Shown here in pieces: positions 13,530-15,551 of a DNA stretch of 15,551 nucleotides. A model generated the notes under the pieces. That model saw only the letters and a program-made list of their open reading frames with translations. It had not been told where the DNA came from and ran no database searches. Position 1 is the first letter of the stretch. Every line of letters starts with the position of its first letter. A program made the position numbers and the translations under genes. Source of the stretch: Archangiaceae bacterium (lineage in GTDB: Bacteria > Myxococcota > Myxococcia > Myxococcales > Myxococcaceae); NCBI GenBank assembly GCA_023248915.1, contig JAHFDQ010000067.1, positions 1 to 15,551 of the forward strand, given 5' to 3'.

Positions 13530-15551
13530 TCAGCGAGCCCGCCACCGGCGCCGCCACCCGAGCGCCGCGAGAGCCGCCAGCGCCAGTCCGGACAAGCCCT
13601 CTTCCGTGCCCTGACAACCGCAGCCGACTCTGAAGTGCTTGGGCCCCCAGGAGTCGCAGGTGACGTCGACCTCGTAGCTCTGCCCCGCGGTGCCGGCGGG
13701 GTTGCTGGCAATCAAGCTGACTCGCTCGAGCTTGCCTTCCGCGGGCGTCCACTGCACCTGCCCCGTCGTGTTGTCCACCGCCAGGGTTCTCGGTGAACCC
13801 GCTCCCGAGTACCACCGAATCGGCCGTGTCCCTCTCGCCAGCGGGCGGTCCTCCAACTCCTTGGCATAGTGGTACGCCCTGCGGCAGGCGGCTTCCTTCG
13901 ACGGCACCGTGAAGATCTGCGGCGGCGTCTCTCCCGTAGCCGTCTGCACCACCACCTCTACCCTGTCCGTGCACGCCAGCCCGTGGTCGTCTTCGACTCT
14001 CAGCGTCGCCCGGTACGTCGCCGGGGTATTGAAGGTTCTCTGCACCACCGGCTCGAGCCGCGTGCTTCCGTGGTCCTCGAAGGTCCAGTCCGCCCGGGTG
14101 ATGAGGCCGCCGGGGTTGGGGTCGACGTAGGTGGCGGTGAAGGTCACCTGCAGCGGGGCTCTCCCCGCGGCGGGGCTTGCCGACGCGCGGCAGATGGGCG
14201 GGAAGTAGGGCGGCTTGTCCACCACCACCTCCACCTCGTCCGAGCCCACGCAGCCATTCCCGTCAACCCCCCACAGCCGGGCCCGGTACCTCCCGGGGCC
14301 GTAGGTGTGTGACGGTTCGGCTTCGGACGAGCCGGTGCCGTCTCCGAAGTCCCACGCCCGGGCCACTCCCGCGGTGCAGTCGCACCCAAACTTCACGGTG
14401 AGGGAATCCGCTCCGTGGAGGGAATCCGCCTGCACTTGCACCAGGGGAGGATTGGCGCACTCCGCGTCTCCCACCACCACTCCGACGGAAGTCGAGCCCT
14501 GGCTTCCGAAGTTGTCGGTGACGGTCAGGTGAACGGTGTAACCGCCGGAGAGGGAGTAGGAATGGGACACGCTGACTCCATTGCCCAGGGCGCCATCACC
14601 GAAGGCCCACTGGTAGGACACGAGGGTGGCGCCCGCGGCGGCCGTGCTCGTCGAACCGCTGAAGGAAATGGACTCGGAGACACTGGCCGCGGTAGGGGCG
14701 ACTGCAATCCGCGCCACCGGTGAACCGAGGGGCGCCGAAGCCACCGCGACGTCGAAGGAATAGCTGTCGGAAGAACAGGAGTCCTGGGCGCGGACGCACA
14801 GGCTCGCCGTGCCGGGCGCGGTGGGAGTCCAGGAGACCATCCCGGTGGCAGGGTCGACTTGAAAGCCAACGACAGGAACAGCGGCGCAGGAGACGAAGGT
14901 GAGCGGACCCGTCCCGCCGATGACACCCACCTGGCCGGTGGCGTTGAATTGGTAGGAGACCCCGACGGCCGCGAGGAGGTTGGCGTCGCGGACAACCACG
15001 ACTGGCGTAGGGCAGCCGCCATCCGGCGCGCCTGCGTCTGACTGGCCCGCGCTGCGAGCGCGAAAGTCCGCGGCGGCCGGATTTGCCGGGTCGAAGGCGA
15101 GCCACCTTCCCGATGAAGGGCCAACGGGGCTGGTGGCCAACGGGTAGACCGGACGGGCGCGCCAGCGGTAGGACGTGCCCGCATCCAGCCCACCCGCGGT
15201 GACGCTCAAGGGACTTCCCGAAAATGCCGGGGCGCTCTTGACGGTTCCTAGCCCGTCGAATGGGGCGCCCACGGGCTTCACTTCCACCTCGAGGGAAACC
15301 TTCTGCCCCCTGGGGCTCGACACGAGCGTGCCGCTGAAAACTGCCGTGTCCGGCGTCACAGAGAGGAAGCCTCCGGCGGGCAATGGGGTAGTACCGTTGG
15401 ACTGGAGTTGGGCCAGCCGCAGCGTGCCCCCCGGGGGCTCGCCGCCCAGGAAGACATAAGCCCTCCCCATGTCAGCCGCCGCGCCGTCGAAGAGGTACTC
15501 CCCCACGATGACGTCCGAAAACCCGTCGCCGTTGACGTCCCCGGCCCCGGA
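13530..15551 (-). CDS. FG-GAP / PKD-repeat surface protein with MYXO-CTERM tail, 5' truncated by window edge
   Basis: The frame is open to the window edge (673 codons visible), so the N-terminus is missing; the GTG at 15506 is internal. It begins with the end of an FG-GAP repeat with a calcium-loop motif (GDVNGDGFSD). Next come an FN3-like region, a putative Ig domain (FQVDPATGMVSWTPTAPGTA), three PKD domains (marked by WAFGDG, WDFGDG and the variant WTFEDH) and a second putative Ig domain (VDNTTGQVQWTPAEG). The end, VGCGCQGTEEG then a hydrophobic run LSGLALAALAALGW and RRRWRAR, is a MYXO-CTERM-type sorting signal. Proteins with this tail are thought to be cleaved and anchored at the cell surface by a myxosortase. 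No enzyme domain is visible. It is probably a surface adhesin or matrix protein. Confidence 0.88.
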   Translation of the reverse strand, partial: SGAGDVNGDGFSDVIVGEYLFDGAAADMGRAYVFLGGEPPGGTLRLAQLQSNGTTPLPAGGFLSVTPDTAVFSGTLVSSPRGQKVSLEVEVKPVGAPFDGLGTVKSAPAFSGSPLSVTAGGLDAGTSYRWRARPVYPLATSPVGPSSGRWLAFDPANPAAADFRARSAGQSDAGAPDGGCPTPVVVVRDANLLAAVGVSYQFNATGQVGVIGGTGPLTFVSCAAVPVVGFQVDPATGMVSWTPTAPGTASLCVRAQDSCSSDSYSFDVAVASAPLGSPVARIAVAPTAASVSESISFSGSTSTAAAGATLVSYQWAFGDGALGNGVSVSHSYSLSGGYTVHLTVTDNFGSQGSTSVGVVVGDAECANPPLVQVQADSLHGADSLTVKFGCDCTAGVARAWDFGDGTGSSEAEPSHTYGPGRYRARLWGVDGNGCVGSDEVEVVVDKPPYFPPICRASASPAAGRAPLQVTFTATYVDPNPGGLITRADWTFEDHGSTRLEPVVQRTFNTPATYRATLRVEDDHGLACTDRVEVVVQTATGETPPQIFTVPSKEAACRRAYHYAKELEDRPLARGTRPIRWYSGAGSPRTLAVDNTTGQVQWTPAEGKLERVSLIASNPAGTAGQSYEVDVTCDSWGPKHFRVGCGCQGTEEGLSGLALAALAALGWRRRWRAR

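Overview
The window reads as chromosomal DNA of a high-GC bacterium, most likely a member of the Myxococcota. The evidence is a C-terminal tail of the MYXO-CTERM type (Cys motif, hydrophobic helix, Arg cluster) on a PKD-repeat surface protein, strong G/C preference at third codon positions, large secreted proteins built from Ig-like modules, and dispersed repeats of the 'HPERSEA' type. No rRNA, tRNA, CRISPR array, insertion sequence or phage gene was seen. The genus cannot be told from this window.

Left part, + strand (1-4110): the 3' end of a TonB C-terminal-domain protein, then a large lipoprotein with carboxypeptidase-regulatory-like, Ig-like and carbohydrate-binding-like modules, then an MFS exporter. 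The MFS gene runs into an inverted-repeat element at 4082-4190 that supplies its last nine codons and its stop. A 20-bp periodic repeat follows. This is the convergent junction with everything to the right.

Right part, all on the - strand (4246-15551). In transcription order it holds a window-edge FG-GAP/PKD/MYXO-CTERM protein, a DUF4920 periplasmic protein, a PepSY-type membrane protein, an oxygen-independent coproporphyrinogen III dehydrogenase (hemN) behind a long palindrome, and a dihydroorotate dehydrogenase-like flavoprotein. A tight five-gene block follows: ornithine carbamoyltransferase, carbamate kinase, an aspartate carbamoyltransferase-like protein, ornithine aminotransferase, and a homologue of archaeal cyclic 2,3-diphosphoglycerate synthetase.

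The five-gene block is the most interesting part. Gaps are 9, 31, 2 and 40 bp, so it is probably one transcript. Three of the enzymes connect through carbamoyl phosphate: two carbamoyltransferases, one of them non-standard, and a carbamate kinase that would turn carbamoyl phosphate into ATP, ammonia and CO2. Ornithine aminotransferase would drain ornithine towards glutamate semialdehyde. There is no arginine deiminase, no carbamoyl phosphate synthetase and no dihydroorotase in the window, so this is neither a standard arc operon nor a standard pyr operon. The aspartate carbamoyltransferase-like protein has Glu and Arg at the positions of two substrate-contacting residues of E. coli PyrB (Lys84, Gln231), which argues for a different substrate or reaction. 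The cPGS-like nucleotide-binding protein is unexplained in a bacterium. My reading, which is inference, is a ureido-compound or citrulline/ornithine catabolic and energy-conserving pathway with an unidentified step. HemN beside it would fit low-oxygen growth.
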